From assembly GCA_020059785.1 (NCBI GenBank), contig JAGVBL010000081.1, positions 1 through 6,568 on the forward strand: a stretch of DNA of 6,568 nucleotides, read 5' to 3'. Made by a program: the position numbers and the translations under genes. The stretch's first letter is position 1. Every line of letters starts with the position of its first letter. Of the stretch, positions 1 through 4,936 are shown one piece after another. Source of the stretch: Ignavibacteriales bacterium (GTDB taxonomy: Bacteria > Bacteroidota > Ignavibacteria > Ignavibacteriales > Melioribacteraceae). The notes under the pieces were generated by a model that was not told the origin of the DNA, made no database searches, and was given only the letters and a program-made list of their open reading frames with translations.

Positions 1-255
1 AAAAACCGAGTTTGTCAAGTTAAATTTTCAAATAATGGAAATTATTTTATGCAGTAATAGCTATTATAATTTCATAAGAAGCCATATTAAATATTCGCAT
101 AGAATAATGATTAGAGTTAGTTTTTAAATTTGATGGAGCTGTGTGCATGCAAATATTCCCATTAAAGCAATGCCGATAAAAAACATTGCAATTGTAACGG
201 GACGACGTATGCTAAATGTGCTTATCTGCACAGGTGTTTTTCAATTTTATTTATT
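1..255. repeat. Direct repeat copy 1 (RND-fragment repeat)
   Basis: This stretch matches 2851-3104 in the same orientation. By hand count positions 1-230 differ from the second copy by 8 substitutions and one single-base indel (about 96% identical); similarity fades after about 250. Bases 61-120 are identical in both copies. The copy lies just downstream of the redoxin gene ending at 301 and contains a minus-strand fragment of an RND permease (124-231), a 7-4-7 inverted repeat (30-47) and a TTGACA box on the minus strand near its left end. The left end is cut by the window, so a further cassette may continue at lower coordinates. Confidence 0.93.
124..231 (-). pseudogene. RND efflux permease N-terminal fragment (copy 1)
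   Basis: Thirty-five codons starting at a GTG read as the first residues of an HAE1-type RND efflux permease: STFSIRRPVTIAMFFIG, followed by ALMGIFA. The IRRPVT motif followed by a hydrophobic helix is the hallmark N-terminus of AcrB/MexB-type inner-membrane pumps, which normally run to about 1,000 residues. Here a TAA follows CTQLHQI and no RND sequence continues. There is no good ribosome binding site before the GTG. I read it as a gene fragment rather than a working pump. The same fragment sits in the second repeat with one conservative residue change (I to V). Confidence 0.6.
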
Positions 256-300
256 ACCCGATTAAAAATATTAAAATTCTGCACAACAGTAAAATAAGCT

Positions 301-876
301 TTATTCAAGGTCCTTATTTATAATTCTCTTTACCCGTGAATAGAAAACCTTGGATTTATTGATATTTCCAGTTTCTGGTTTATGAATTAGTAAAAGATGT
401 TTCTCATTATCAACTAAACAAATAAAAGTACTTACTATATCTAAGGATGGACTAAATAATTTTGATTCTTCATCTACTTCAATCGATGTAAAATGAGCAT
501 TATTTGCATTTAACACATTTTTATCACCAACATAATATGATAAAATGGGGATTAAATTTGTATTATAAATATCATTTAAAAATGTAATCTCAGTATATAA
601 ACAAGTTGGACAGTCATTTGTATTAAAAACAGCAATCAGGTTGTAATTATTTTTGACATTGTTTATAGGTTGGTTAAATACAACGTCATAAAAGTTATAA
701 ATATCTGAGTATAACTTTTCACCGGAACCATCGTTATCGTACAGAATTCTCTTAATGTTGTAATAGTCTTTATATAATTTTTCTAAGCGGTTACCATAAT
801 TAGTTAACTTAATTAATAAAATACCATTTAGAATAATTAGCATAACTATAAATCCCAAACAATTTCTATTTTTCAT
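301..876 (-). CDS. Membrane-anchored thioredoxin-like protein (CPTC)
   Basis: A 191-residue protein, last gene of cassette A. A short basic N-terminus is followed by one hydrophobic segment (about residues 8-23, probable uncleaved anchor), a charged Tyr-rich linker, and a thioredoxin-fold-like domain in which the strand LIAVFNTNDCPTC carries the redox pair Cys89-Pro-Thr-Cys92. That placement suggests a periplasm-facing TlpA/redoxin. The position where thioredoxins keep a cis-proline before a threonine reads V-S-T (DIVSTFICLVDNE, about 146-158), so the substrate-binding proline seems lost, and the fold may be specialised or drifting. The ATG overlaps the TGA of the upstream propeller gene by 4 nt (ATGA), indicating translational coupling. 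The family call rests on motif and layout; the substrate is unknown, possibly the small peptide at 2022-2303. Confidence 0.72.
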   Translation of the reverse strand: MKNRNCLGFIVMLIILNGILLIKLTNYGNRLEKLYKDYYNIKRILYDNDGSGEKLYSDIYNFYDVVFNQPINNVKNNYNLIAVFNTNDCPTCLYTEITFLNDIYNTNLIPILSYYVGDKNVLNANNAHFTSIEVDEESKLFSPSLDIVSTFICLVDNEKHLLLIHKPETGNINKSKVFYSRVKRIINKDLE

Positions 877-1937
877 AAATCTTTATAGTTCTCTTTCAGC
901 TTAAATTTTTTCACAACAATTGGAATATTTTTTGATATTCCATTTTTCGCATTTGCCCAGTCGTAGCCAATAGAGTAAAAATATTTTTTATCACGTGTTC
1001 TTTTCAAGATCCAGCTTTGATCATATTTTAATTTTGTTTTTAATACTTCTCCTTCTTTTGAAATTATATCAAAGGATAGATATTTTTGTCTATTTTCAAA
1101 AGTAGTTTGAACAAAAAGAGTTCTATTATTAACAAAAATTTTATTAATTATATTATACTCTCTATTTTCATCTCTAACATTGATCTTTTTGTTTGCCTCG
1201 ATAAAATAGTATGGTTTAGAATTAATTTGGGAAATATAACCACTTTTGATTGCTTTATATAAAATGTATTGATTAGGGAACATGTAATAAAGACTATCTT
1301 TTGTAAAGTCTAAATCAAAAGCTGAATTTTCAATAAAAAAATTTGTTGCAAATATTCTTTCATTCTTTGTCCCAATTTCCTTTACAAAATCTCCTGTGTA
1401 ATAATCATAAAGCAAAATAGGACTAGAACTTGATACCGGAGTATATATATATAAATCATTACTACTCAAAAATAACATTGCACCATAATAACCGTACTTT
1501 TTATAAAATGTTCTTTTATAGTTAAATAAGCTATCATATTCTATAATTTTTCTTGAAAAGACATCATTAATCAAAATACTCTTATTTTCTGACACTTCGA
1601 TAGAACCTATGCTAGTGTACTCAATTTCTGATTTACCTATTTTTGAAAATTTCCTAATAAAATTACCATTTTTATCAAACTTGAAAACTTCCTGCTCAAT
1701 TGTTACAATATAAACATTCTGAGAGTTATCCATCATAGACACACTCGTCAAATCACCGATAATTAGGGAATCTGGTTGATTAAGAGTTACAATATCATTT
1801 TGTTCTAAAAGTTCATTAAATGAAGCAATATTTTTAAGCAGGTCCTTTATTTTTACTACTTTTCTTTCTTCTCTGGACCCGCATGACATGATTAATGAAA
1901 AGAATAATAGTATTGTAACAATTTTTATCATTTTCAT
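873..1937 (-). CDS. 6-bladed beta-propeller lipoprotein
   Basis: A 354-residue protein. The N-terminus is a lipoprotein signal: basic start, hydrophobic core TILLFFSLIM, then lipobox IMSC with lipidated Cys19. The mature part has repeating beta-strand units; the clearest is FDKNGNFIRKFSKIG at about 87-101 followed by EYTSIGSIEV, matching the 'F-D-x-x-G-x-F-I-R-x-I-G' blade of the 6-bladed propeller/NHL proteins common in Bacteroidota, though the usual G-x-G-P-G-E-F turn is degenerate (GKSEIEYTSI). It probably sits on the outer membrane or periplasmic face and binds a partner rather than catalysing a reaction. It follows the peptide gene's terminator and overlaps the redoxin gene by 4 nt. The first ATG (1937) is chosen; a second ATG two codons later is possible, and neither has a strong ribosome binding site. 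Confidence 0.82.
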   Translation of the reverse strand: MKMIKIVTILLFFSLIMSCGSREERKVVKIKDLLKNIASFNELLEQNDIVTLNQPDSLIIGDLTSVSMMDNSQNVYIVTIEQEVFKFDKNGNFIRKFSKIGKSEIEYTSIGSIEVSENKSILINDVFSRKIIEYDSLFNYKRTFYKKYGYYGAMLFLSSNDLYIYTPVSSSSPILLYDYYTGDFVKEIGTKNERIFATNFFIENSAFDLDFTKDSLYYMFPNQYILYKAIKSGYISQINSKPYYFIEANKKINVRDENREYNIINKIFVNNRTLFVQTTFENRQKYLSFDIISKEGEVLKTKLKYDQSWILKRTRDKKYFYSIGYDWANAKNGISKNIPIVVKKFKLKENYKDL

Positions 1938-1952
1938 AATAATTCTCGTATA

Positions 1953-1958
1953 ATTATA
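1953..1958 (-). promoter_or_regulatory. Possible -10 box of the propeller-redoxin pair
   Basis: The minus strand reads TATAAT in the gap between the terminator at 1988-2017 and the propeller start at 1937. A fresh promoter here would explain how the propeller and redoxin are expressed after termination. I see no convincing -35 box at normal spacing, the region is AT-rich, and the implied leader would be very short, so this is tentative. Confidence 0.2.
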
Positions 1959-1987
1959 TGACTGTTCGTTACTCTTAGATAATAACT

Positions 1988-2017
1988 AAAAAATCGGGTG
2001 AGAATACTCACCCGATT
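1988..2017 (-). terminator. Intrinsic terminator after the small peptide gene
   Basis: On the minus strand a perfect 11-bp stem, AATCGGGTGAG pairing with CTCACCCGATT around a 4-nt loop, runs directly into a T tract (TTTTTTAG). It starts 4 nt after the TAA of the peptide frame (2022). This is a textbook rho-independent terminator. It would insulate or attenuate the downstream propeller and redoxin genes, so the peptide message could be far more abundant than theirs. Confidence 0.9.
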
Positions 2018-2021
2018 GGTT

Positions 2022-2303
2022 TTAAAATCCCCACCCACCTTGACCAACAGAGCAATCAAATCCATTAGGACGACATTCAAACCAATATGCAGTTCCGAGC
2101 TCTCCGAAGTCCCTAGTAATATCTGTTATCATTCAAAATCCCGGTTCTTTCGGTGGTAAAGCTTTAAGTTCTTTAGAAGAAAATATTGTTTCAACTAAGT
2201 TTAGTTCTGTTTCATTATTTAGGGGATCATAATTAATAATTGTGAAATTGAATAGTAATAAAAATGAGAAAACGCTAATTAATATTACTTTTTTCTTTCT
2301 CAT
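2022..2303 (-). pseudogene. Small exported peptide gene, split by in-frame TGA
   Basis: A single frame runs from ATG 2303 to TAA 2022, broken once by TGA at 2133-2135. Part one is 56 residues: basic MRKKK, a hydrophobic segment (about 6-24) resembling a signal peptide or anchor, an acidic linker, then ALPPKEPGF. Part two begins with an ATG immediately after the TGA and is 36 residues: it contains AYWFECRPNGFDCSVG, two cysteines, three glycines in GQGGWG, and ends in aromatic Phe. The leader with a following Cys-containing core recalls the small secreted NVEALA-like peptides of Bacteroidota, but I cannot assign a family. A good ribosome binding site (GAAGGAG, 5 nt from ATG) precedes part one. 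Either a nonsense mutation split a roughly 93-residue precursor, or the halves are separately translated. Without part one the core has no export signal. Confidence 0.62.
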
Positions 2304-2370
2304 AAATGCTCCTTCTTTTATTATTTATTTATTTTGCCCGGCCAGGCTTTCATTGAAAATTTTATTAACA
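2304..2370 (-). promoter_or_regulatory. Peptide-gene leader shared with cassette B
   Basis: Reading on the minus strand towards the ATG, this segment contains a GC-rich block (AAAGCCTGGCCGGGC), an A/T stretch (AAATAAATAAATAA) and the ribosome binding site GAAGGAG. The region before the other peptide gene (3799-3865) has the same order: AAAAGCCCGGGCCTGGGG, then ATCAATAAATAAA, then GAAGGAGG. In this copy the GC block overlaps the end of the MauE tail frame (MKAWPGKINK), so the similarity may be inherited coding sequence rather than a regulatory site. Confidence 0.45.
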
Positions 2371-2446
2371 CAAATAGAGATAACGAAAGAAAGAAAATGT
2401 TTCTTATTACCATACCTATTCCAAAGCTGCTATCAACTGCTTTTCC
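2321..2446 (-). pseudogene. Displaced MauE C-terminal part
   Basis: Downstream of the palindromic insertion, in a frame shifted relative to the MauE start, 41 codons read GKAVDSSFGIGMVIRN, then IFFLSLSLFVLIKF, then SMKAWPGKINK and stop. This lines up with the C-terminal part of the intact MauE in cassette B, where CFGDIVKNDFGVTMILRN is followed by a hydrophobic helix VVFLVLVLIQF. It therefore supplies the missing last membrane helix of the MauE that stops at 2475. Joined through an ancestral CFG, the two pieces would make a protein of about 150 residues, normal for the family. The piece ends 17 nt before the peptide start, so MauE and the peptide were adjacent genes. Confidence 0.75.
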
Positions 2447-2448
2447 AA

Positions 2449-2482
2449 CCCGCCTAGCAAAATGGCGGGCAAGCTCACCCGC
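2449..2482. mobile_element. Small GC-rich palindromic insertion in MauE
   Basis: Plus-strand CCCGCC (2449-2454) and GGCGGG (2464-2469) form a 6-bp stem, and GCGGG (2465-2469) can instead pair with CCCGC (2478-2482), so two hairpins compete. Compared with the intact MauE, where codons for NDCG run directly into CFG, this copy carries about 25 extra bases here, inserting a stop (TGA) and shifting the frame. The block is strikingly GC-rich in an AT-rich setting. A short palindromic (REP/MITE-like) insertion is the simplest reading, but no target duplication is clear. Confidence 0.55.
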
Positions 2483-2807
2483 AGTCGTTCTCTAATCCTA
2501 CAACTGTCCCATAAACGCTAAACAGAAAAAAGAACAAGAACAGAATTGTCACTGCAACAAGTGTTTCTTTTACTCTTATTCTTAACAGCAGCATTACTCC
2601 AAGTGTAAGCTCTAATACCGGTAACAGAGTAGCTGCTGCAATCTGAAGTTCTTCACTTACATTTATTACAGATTTTATTGTTTCAAGCATCGGTTGGGGA
2701 ACCAGTATTTTACTAATACCGGAAAACAAAAGAAGGGCAATAAGAAAATAATAAGAAGCTGAAATGAGAAGATCTACTGACTTAATACTTTTGACTAATT
2801 CTACCAC
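2475..2807 (-). CDS. MauE/DoxX-like membrane protein, truncated
   Basis: One hundred and ten open codons from GTG 2807, preceded by AGAGGGG about 10 nt upstream. Three hydrophobic helices are visible (about 16-36, 56-76 and 82-101), with GISKIL after the first, and it stops at VVGLENDCG. MauE-type proteins normally have four helices and a conserved CGCFG cysteine pair after helix three; here only the first cysteine remains because a palindromic insertion brings in a TGA. The family is thought to pass reducing power across the membrane to periplasmic thioredoxins such as MauD. The last 46 residues match the MauE of cassette B at 42 positions. Losing the second cysteine and the fourth helix probably makes it non-functional, though the 110-residue product could still be made. 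It is the first gene of cassette A. Confidence 0.75.
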   Translation of the reverse strand: MVELVKSIKSVDLLISASYYFLIALLLFSGISKILVPQPMLETIKSVINVSEELQIAAATLLPVLELTLGVMLLLRIRVKETLVAVTILFLFFFLFSVYGTVVGLENDCG

Positions 2808-2837
2808 AAGATTAGTTCCCCTCTAAATTCTGAGATT

Positions 2838-2868
2838 AATCTAAAAAAAAAAAAAACGAGTTTGTCAA
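2838..2868 (-). promoter_or_regulatory. Putative promoter of cassette A with T14 spacer
   Basis: On the minus strand TTGACA (2868-2863) is followed by AACTCG, a run of 14 T (2856-2843) and then AGATTAATC, ending about 30 nt before the MauE GTG. The hexamer is a perfect sigma-70 -35 consensus, or a Bacteroidota-type TTG box; TAGATTAA after the T run is only a loose match to a -10 or -7 element. The homopolymer lies in the spacer, so its length would set promoter spacing. Experimental support is absent. Confidence 0.4.
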
Positions 2869-2879
2869 GTTAAATATTC

Positions 2880-2897
2880 AAATAATGGAAATTATTT
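2880..2897. promoter_or_regulatory. Inverted repeat upstream of TTGACA
   Basis: AAATAATGGAAATTATTT is a perfect 7-bp inverted repeat with a 4-nt centre, lying 11 bp upstream (minus-strand sense) of the TTGACA box. The identical site occurs at 30-47 in the other repeat. Position and symmetry would suit an operator or activator site; in such AT-rich sequence chance is also possible. Confidence 0.3.
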
Positions 2898-2972
2898 TAT
2901 GCAGTAATAGCTATTATAATTTCATAAGAAGCCATATTAAATATTCGCATAGAATAATGATTAGAGTTAGTT

Positions 2973-3080
2973 TTAAATTTGATGGAGCTGTGTGCATGCA
3001 AATATACCCATTAAAGCAATGCCTATAAAAAACATTGCTACTGTAACGGGGCGGCGTATGCTAAATGTGCTTATCTGCAA
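2973..3080 (-). pseudogene. RND efflux permease N-terminal fragment (copy 2)
   Basis: Thirty-five codons from a TTG read STFSIRRPVTVAMFFIG and ALMGIFACTQLHQI, then TAA. As in copy 1, IRRPVT followed by a membrane helix is the typical start of an HAE1-type RND permease, and the rest of the pump is missing. Relative to copy 1 there are six base changes: four silent, and two in one codon that swap Ile for Val. The start codon is also changed, GTG to TTG, both permitted starts. No ribosome binding site is evident, so a relic remains the default reading. Confidence 0.6.
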
Positions 3081-3232
3081 GAGTGATTTTCAATTTGTGT
3101 TATTGCTAATATCATATTAGTAAAAATATCAAGGATTTACTTTAAATATTACTTTTCGATAAGTTATTTGATTTTCTGTAGTCACTATTTATACAAATAG
3201 TTTATCATGAATACTCAATATCTTCGCCGTAT

Positions 3233-3471
3233 TTAATGGTAATTAGCACATACTTTATAAAAATATGTTCCCCAGCTATCCAATTGTTCATATTGTGGAA
3301 AATCAGCATATAAAATTCTACCCATATTATTAACTAACAAAACTAATTGCTTATGCAGCTGTTTTTTATTTGTGCAATTAATAAACTTTTCTTTATTAAA
3401 ACCTTTTTCGAAAATGTAAATTCATTGTTGTAAATAATAACACCTATTTCCTTATAAAAGAAATTTTTTAT
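3233..3471 (-). pseudogene. Decayed redoxin C-terminal remnant
   Basis: Two overlapping open frames without proper starts fill this stretch. One (3471-3343) reads KNFFYKEIGVIIYNNEF and onward; the other (3421-3233) reads FNKEKFINC, then QLVLLVNNMGRILYADFP, then GTYFYKVCANYH and stop. The second resembles the end of TlpA/redoxin proteins, and lines up with the 191-residue redoxin of cassette A, whose FICLVDNEKHLLLIHKP is likewise followed by VFYSRVKRII. No CxxC region survives. In both cassettes a redoxin end therefore precedes the RND-fragment repeat. Similarity was judged by eye. The rest of the gap, 3105-3232 and 3472-3551, shows nothing I can support. Confidence 0.42.
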
Positions 3472-3551
3472 TTACAAATTAAGAGCATAGCGACTTGAAT
3501 ATCCTATTGTAATAAGCCAAATAAATATTTCGTAATAAACATCTTTTCTAA

Positions 3552-3577
3552 ACCGCCGATTCGGAAACCGGCGGTTA
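3552..3577 (-). terminator. GC-rich hairpin after peptide gene
   Basis: AACCGCCG (3552-3559) pairs perfectly with CGGCGGTT (3570-3577) around a 10-nt loop, 8 nt after the TAA of the 70-residue peptide gene. On the minus strand the stem is followed by TAGAAAAG rather than a T tract, so it may be a weak terminator or a 3' stabilising hairpin. Its position matches the strong terminator behind the cassette A peptide gene. Confidence 0.5.
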
Positions 3578-3585
3578 AACAAAGA

Positions 3586-3798
3586 TTAATTGCTTATTTC
3601 GAAACAGCAATAACAAGTACCGCCCACTATCATAAGAAAACTTGCTCCGCCAGACTGACATGCATCAGAAGAGCAAGGAGGACACCAGTACTCACGTTGA
3701 GCCAATGTTTGAGAAAAGCTTACAGTAAGCCCTAGTATAATGGTGCCCATTGCAATTATTTGACGGATTTTTTTGATGTTCCTTTTAATCCAGTTCAT
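3586..3798 (-). CDS. Small secreted six-cysteine peptide
   Basis: A 70-residue precursor with a long basic N-region (KRNIKKIRQ), hydrophobic core (AMGTIILGLTVSF) and a likely signal peptidase I site after TLA (33), leaving a mature peptide of about 37 residues. That peptide begins QREYWCPPCSSDAC and ends GGTCYCCFEISN, with cysteines at 39, 42, 47, 62, 64 and 65. An even number of cysteines and export suggest three disulfides, or redox or metal chemistry through CPPC and CYCC. The ribosome binding site AGGAGG is the strongest in the window, implying high expression. It shares YW followed by Cys and a D-x-C-like spacing with the interrupted peptide of cassette A. It sits after a propeller gene and in a locus with MauE and redoxins that could form its disulfides. 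No known family is recognised. Confidence 0.78.
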   Translation of the reverse strand: MNWIKRNIKKIRQIIAMGTIILGLTVSFSQTLAQREYWCPPCSSDACQSGGASFLMIVGGTCYCCFEISN

Positions 3799-3865
3799 TG
3801 ATTTTCCTCCTTCTTTATTTATTGATTTTTTATCCCCAGGCCCGGGCTTTTACCAATTTTTAAAA
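3799..3865 (-). promoter_or_regulatory. Leader and RBS of the six-cysteine peptide
   Basis: The minus strand carries a GC block containing the palindrome GCCCGGGC (3840-3847), an A/T stretch ATAAATAAA, and GAAGGAGG ending 7 nt before ATG 3798. Order and sequence match the leader before the cassette A peptide (2304-2370). Here it lies 37 nt or more beyond the end of the propeller gene (3902), which leaves room for a separate promoter, although no clear -10/-35 pair is visible. Confidence 0.45.
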
Positions 3866-3901
3866 AGAATTAAATTATACTTATAATTATATTTTATTTG
3901 T

Positions 3902-4936
3902 TTACTGCCTTATCAATTCAAAGACTTTTATTGATGGATAGTTATTAAAACCTCTATTTACTGTATAAAGTAACTTATTCTTTATACACATCAATTCATA
4001 ATCTTCAGGTAAATTGATACTGTTCATGTATTTTCCTTCCAAAGTAAAAAAATCTATTACGTTCTTTTCAATAAGCTGACATGCTACTGCTATATATTCA
4101 TTGGAATAATTGTATACTCCTTTTATTCTATTAGGTAAATCACCCCCTAAAAACCTACCTTCCACGTTTTTTGAATTACTCGCTAAACCAGAAAACTCTT
4201 TCCTATTTAATGAAAATTCCATTTGTGTTAAACCATTTTTGTCTAAAATTAATACCCTATAAGGATGGGGATAGGAATAAAGAAGTTTATGGTTATCAAT
4301 AGTTTTGATAAAACCGGAATTACCCGATTGATGTATTATTTTGCTTTCATCATCATTATTTATGAATGACTTTTGTTTCTCACCATCTACTGTATATTTT
4401 TCAACTAGTCCATCCTTAGTAAGAAAAGCAAGATTAGAAATATAAACGTTCTCAGAAGTGATATCGAAATTGTATGAAAAGCCATAGTATTTAAAGGAAG
4501 ATAGAAAAATTCCTTTGGAGTTAAACCGACTTATTCTTTTGAGCTTTGAGTCTTGTACAAAAATCTCATTATTAGGTGATATCCTTATACAACTTACATT
4601 CTTAAACTCTCCAGGGCCTTCACCCTGTTTACCAATTATTCGTAATAATTTGAAAGTAGGAGAAAGAACTATTATCCTACTTTCATCATCTCCAATAAAT
4701 AAATTTCCATTTTTGTCAACATCAATAGAATGTATTCGGCTAATAATTATTTTTTCTTTTTCGAAATCTTTAAAATTTAATTTAGTAATTTCATTTAATC
4801 TAATAGGTCCTGAATAAGTTACATTATTGTTTTTAATAATTTTGTTATTGTTATTCTGATATGAATTTCCAAGAGTAATAATTACACACACTAAAAACGC
4901 TCCCCCATTTAGATAATTTTTTAAGTTTCTTATCAT
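3902..4936 (-). CDS. Exported 6-bladed beta-propeller protein
   Basis: A 344-residue protein. An N-terminal signal or anchor (about residues 12-25, AFLVCVIITLGNS) is followed by an Asn-rich linker (28-38) and propeller blades. Blade signatures are IDVDKNGNLFIGD (71-83), then FKLLRIIGKQGEGPGEF (95-111), the canonical 'I-G-x-x-G-x-G-P-G-E-F' turn of Bacteroidota 6-bladed propellers, then IRISPNNEIFVQD. Later blades are weaker (VLILDKNGLTQMEF, FFTLEGKYMNSI). There is no lipobox at the usual place, unlike the cassette A propeller, so it is probably soluble in the periplasm or held by its N-terminus. The ATG overlaps the upstream TGA by 4 nt, and GAGAGGAG lies 11 nt upstream, supporting this start. 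The ligand is unknown; scaffolding of the peptide or redoxins is inferred from context only. Confidence 0.85.
   Translation of the reverse strand: MIRNLKNYLNGGAFLVCVIITLGNSYQNNNNKIIKNNNVTYSGPIRLNEITKLNFKDFEKEKIIISRIHSIDVDKNGNLFIGDDESRIIVLSPTFKLLRIIGKQGEGPGEFKNVSCIRISPNNEIFVQDSKLKRISRFNSKGIFLSSFKYYGFSYNFDITSENVYISNLAFLTKDGLVEKYTVDGEKQKSFINNDDESKIIHQSGNSGFIKTIDNHKLLYSYPHPYRVLILDKNGLTQMEFSLNRKEFSGLASNSKNVEGRFLGGDLPNRIKGVYNYSNEYIAVACQLIEKNVIDFFTLEGKYMNSINLPEDYELMCIKNKLLYTVNRGFNNYPSIKVFELIRQ

Larger units (their letters stand above)
2851..3104. repeat. Direct repeat copy 2 (RND-fragment repeat)
   Basis: Second copy of the repeat at 1-255, same orientation, located between the decayed end of cassette B and the start of cassette A. 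Differences are unevenly spread: the first 120 bases differ at two positions, while six substitutions fall inside the RND fragment. Its left end abuts the T14 tract and MauE of cassette A, so on the minus strand the repeat serves as the upstream region, and probably promoter, of that cassette. Confidence 0.93.

Noticed and set aside
2133..2135. Selenocysteine or reassigned TGA codon
   Set aside because: I saw no clear hairpin of the needed kind right after the TGA, and TGA ends other genes here, so reassignment is unlikely; kept only as a test in the findings.
2242..2457. Plus-strand open frame of 71 codons
   Set aside because: It lies opposite the peptide leader and the MauE tail, has no ribosome binding site, and its composition mirrors the coding minus strand.
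2892..2999. Short minus-strand frames in the repeat, such as MRIFNMASYEIIIAITA and a 27-codon hydrophobic frame
   Set aside because: They are very short and lack ribosome binding sites; the 27-codon frame is broken in the other repeat copy by the single-base indel.
1..3104. The direct repeat as an insertion sequence or CRISPR
   Set aside because: No transposase, no terminal inverted repeats, no target duplication, and only two long copies far apart; a duplication boundary fits better.
3105..3232. Possible RNA gene or further coding remnant in the AT-rich gap
   Set aside because: No tRNA-like or strong hairpin structure and no open frame with recognisable motifs.
4515..4817. Plus-strand open frame of 100 codons
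   Set aside because: It is antisense within the well-supported propeller gene; no start signal or recognisable motif.
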